Below, piece after piece: positions 47,691 to 48,055 of a DNA stretch of 48,055 nt. Position 1 is the first letter of the stretch. Each line of letters opens with the position of its first letter. This DNA comes from Saccoglossus kowalevskii (lineage: Eukaryota > Hemichordata > Enteropneusta > Harrimaniidae). The notes beneath the pieces are model-generated. The model saw only the letters and a list, made by a program, of their open reading frames with translations. It was not told where the DNA came from and did no database searches. The stretch is from assembly GCF_000003605.2 (NCBI RefSeq), contig NW_003148762.1, positions 1 to 48,055 of the forward strand, in the 5' to 3' direction. The translations under genes were made by a program, and so were the position numbers.

Positions 47691-48055
47691 ATAAAAGGCC
47701 GTTTGAAAATCGTAGTGGCCCTCGAAGGATGTAGAATTTTGAAACATTTCCAAACATTAAATGGCCTCCAATTATAATACAATTCAAATAAATCTGATAG
47801 ATGAGTGGTTAGGTGATCGACCAGTTCAAAAAGTAAAGTTAAATCGGTCGAGGTAAGTACTTGGGGAGACTACCGGAGAAAACCACCCGGGTGAGTTTTT
47901 TTTTTTTTTTTTTGCAGTCTGCACCTCTTTGGTCTAAGCTGTTGAAACAACGTGCAAAGTTGTCCAAACCGATTGCAAAGTTGGTAGATTTGTGTGTTTA
48001 TTTCATCTAAGTTGTTGTTATATCTAACCCTGCAGTTATAAAGTATGAAAAATGA
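47691..48055 (+). repeat. Strongly diverged partial monomer at the window end
   Basis: From about 47700 the copy departs from every subfamily: gtttgaaaatcg, gaaacatttcc, acattaaatggcctcc, attataatacaattc, aaataaatctgatag, ggtgatcgacc, gttcaaaaag and acttggggagac (a run of bases missing before gggag). Its T tract (18 T before gcag, 47896-47913) is the longest in the window. The landmark here reads atggcctcc at 47761. The copy is cut by the window end. It could mark the approach to the array edge. Confidence 0.85.

Larger units (their letters stand above)
1..48055 (+). repeat. Tandem satellite array, ~722-bp monomer, 67 landmark copies, both ends cut by the window
   Basis: The same sequence recurs head-to-tail across the whole window. 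Using the landmark atggtcgcc (or its variants) as phase zero, copies start at 78, 799, 1523, 2249, 2978, 3707, 4430, 5153, 5879, 6604, 7329, 8051, 8780, 9501, 10224, 10948, 11674, 12403, 13132, 13861, 14567, 15270, 15989, 16709, 17438, 18161, 18885, 19609, 20330, 21056, 21778, 22504, 23226, 23943, 24664, 25387, 26109, 26831, 27552, 28273, 28995, 29720, 30445, 31168, 31890, 32606, 33328, 34055, 34790, 35517, 36242, 36959, 37663, 38386, 39109, 39835, 40548, 41270, 41991, 42695, 43419, 44139, 44862, 45597, 46301, 47032 and 47761. Most spacings are 720-729; the shortest (703-706) are explained by a 15-bp deletion and the longest (735) by T-tract growth or small insertions. No copy is inverted and nothing foreign is inserted. 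Such arrays are typical of eukaryotic heterochromatin; the family is not one I recognise. Confidence 0.97.

Noticed and set aside
1-48055. A large family of tandem protein-coding genes
   Set aside because: The frames are short, break at the T tract or at indels, have stops and lost starts in several copies, and overlap antiparallel. No recognisable domain is present.
1-48055. CRISPR array
   Set aside because: The repeating unit is ~722 bp with no short repeat alternating with unique spacers; all intervening DNA is itself repeated.
1-48055. rDNA, 5S or histone gene cluster
   Set aside because: No rRNA-like, tRNA-like or histone coding sequence appears in the monomer; I also looked for a Pol III B-box-like motif and found none convincing.
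1-48055. LTR or other retroelement, or an insertion sequence
   Set aside because: No terminal repeats, target-site duplications, polymerase or transposase coding sequence, and no interruption of the array.

Overview
This window is one uninterrupted head-to-tail tandem satellite array. Every base belongs to copies of a single AT-rich monomer of about 722 bp (mean spacing 722.5 bp over 66 intervals, range 703-735). There are 67 landmark copies, all in the same orientation. I see no conventional gene, no rRNA or tRNA, no transposon, no CRISPR array and no unique spacer DNA. This points to eukaryotic heterochromatin (pericentromeric, centromeric or subtelomeric). I do not recognise the satellite family and cannot name the organism.

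Layout. The array is a mosaic of related monomer subfamilies. I call them A (ctctgacagatgag, gatttcaaagtt, cattcgaag), B (atgactctgatagatg, gattgcaaagtt, often ttagcgtgtatattct and cgtatagaac) and C (gttaatactt, T5-A-T5 tract, aaagtcgg). In order: C-like 1-1420; B 1421-8600; A 8601-10820; B 10821-13500; A 13501-29630; C 29631-32110; A 32111-33590; B 33591-35900; A 35901-44290; B 44291-45230; A 45231-46195; B 46196-47690; and a strongly diverged last partial monomer 47691-48055. Boundaries are approximate because the switches fall inside monomers.

Internal structure. The 722-bp monomer is itself an old four-fold repeat of 174-189 bp subunits. Three of them carry GTTA at exactly the same offset (48 bases), and several share longer blocks. 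Each monomer also holds a T-rich tract framed by GTGAGT and GCAG, a C-run, and short dyads. A plus-strand frame of about 80 codons and an overlapping minus-strand frame of 68 codons recur in many copies. I regard both as probably non-coding by-products of homogenisation. One point deserves a test: the GTGAG-T(n)-GCAG tract looks like a tiny intron lying exactly between two codons.

The most useful observations are the nucleosome-sized four-fold ancestry of the monomer, the mosaic of subfamilies with near-identical copies far apart, and clusters of one-base indels that tend to sit where subfamilies switch. Those clusters may be assembly seams or recombination junctions. The biological system here, if any, is the satellite itself: a candidate structural or centromeric repeat.
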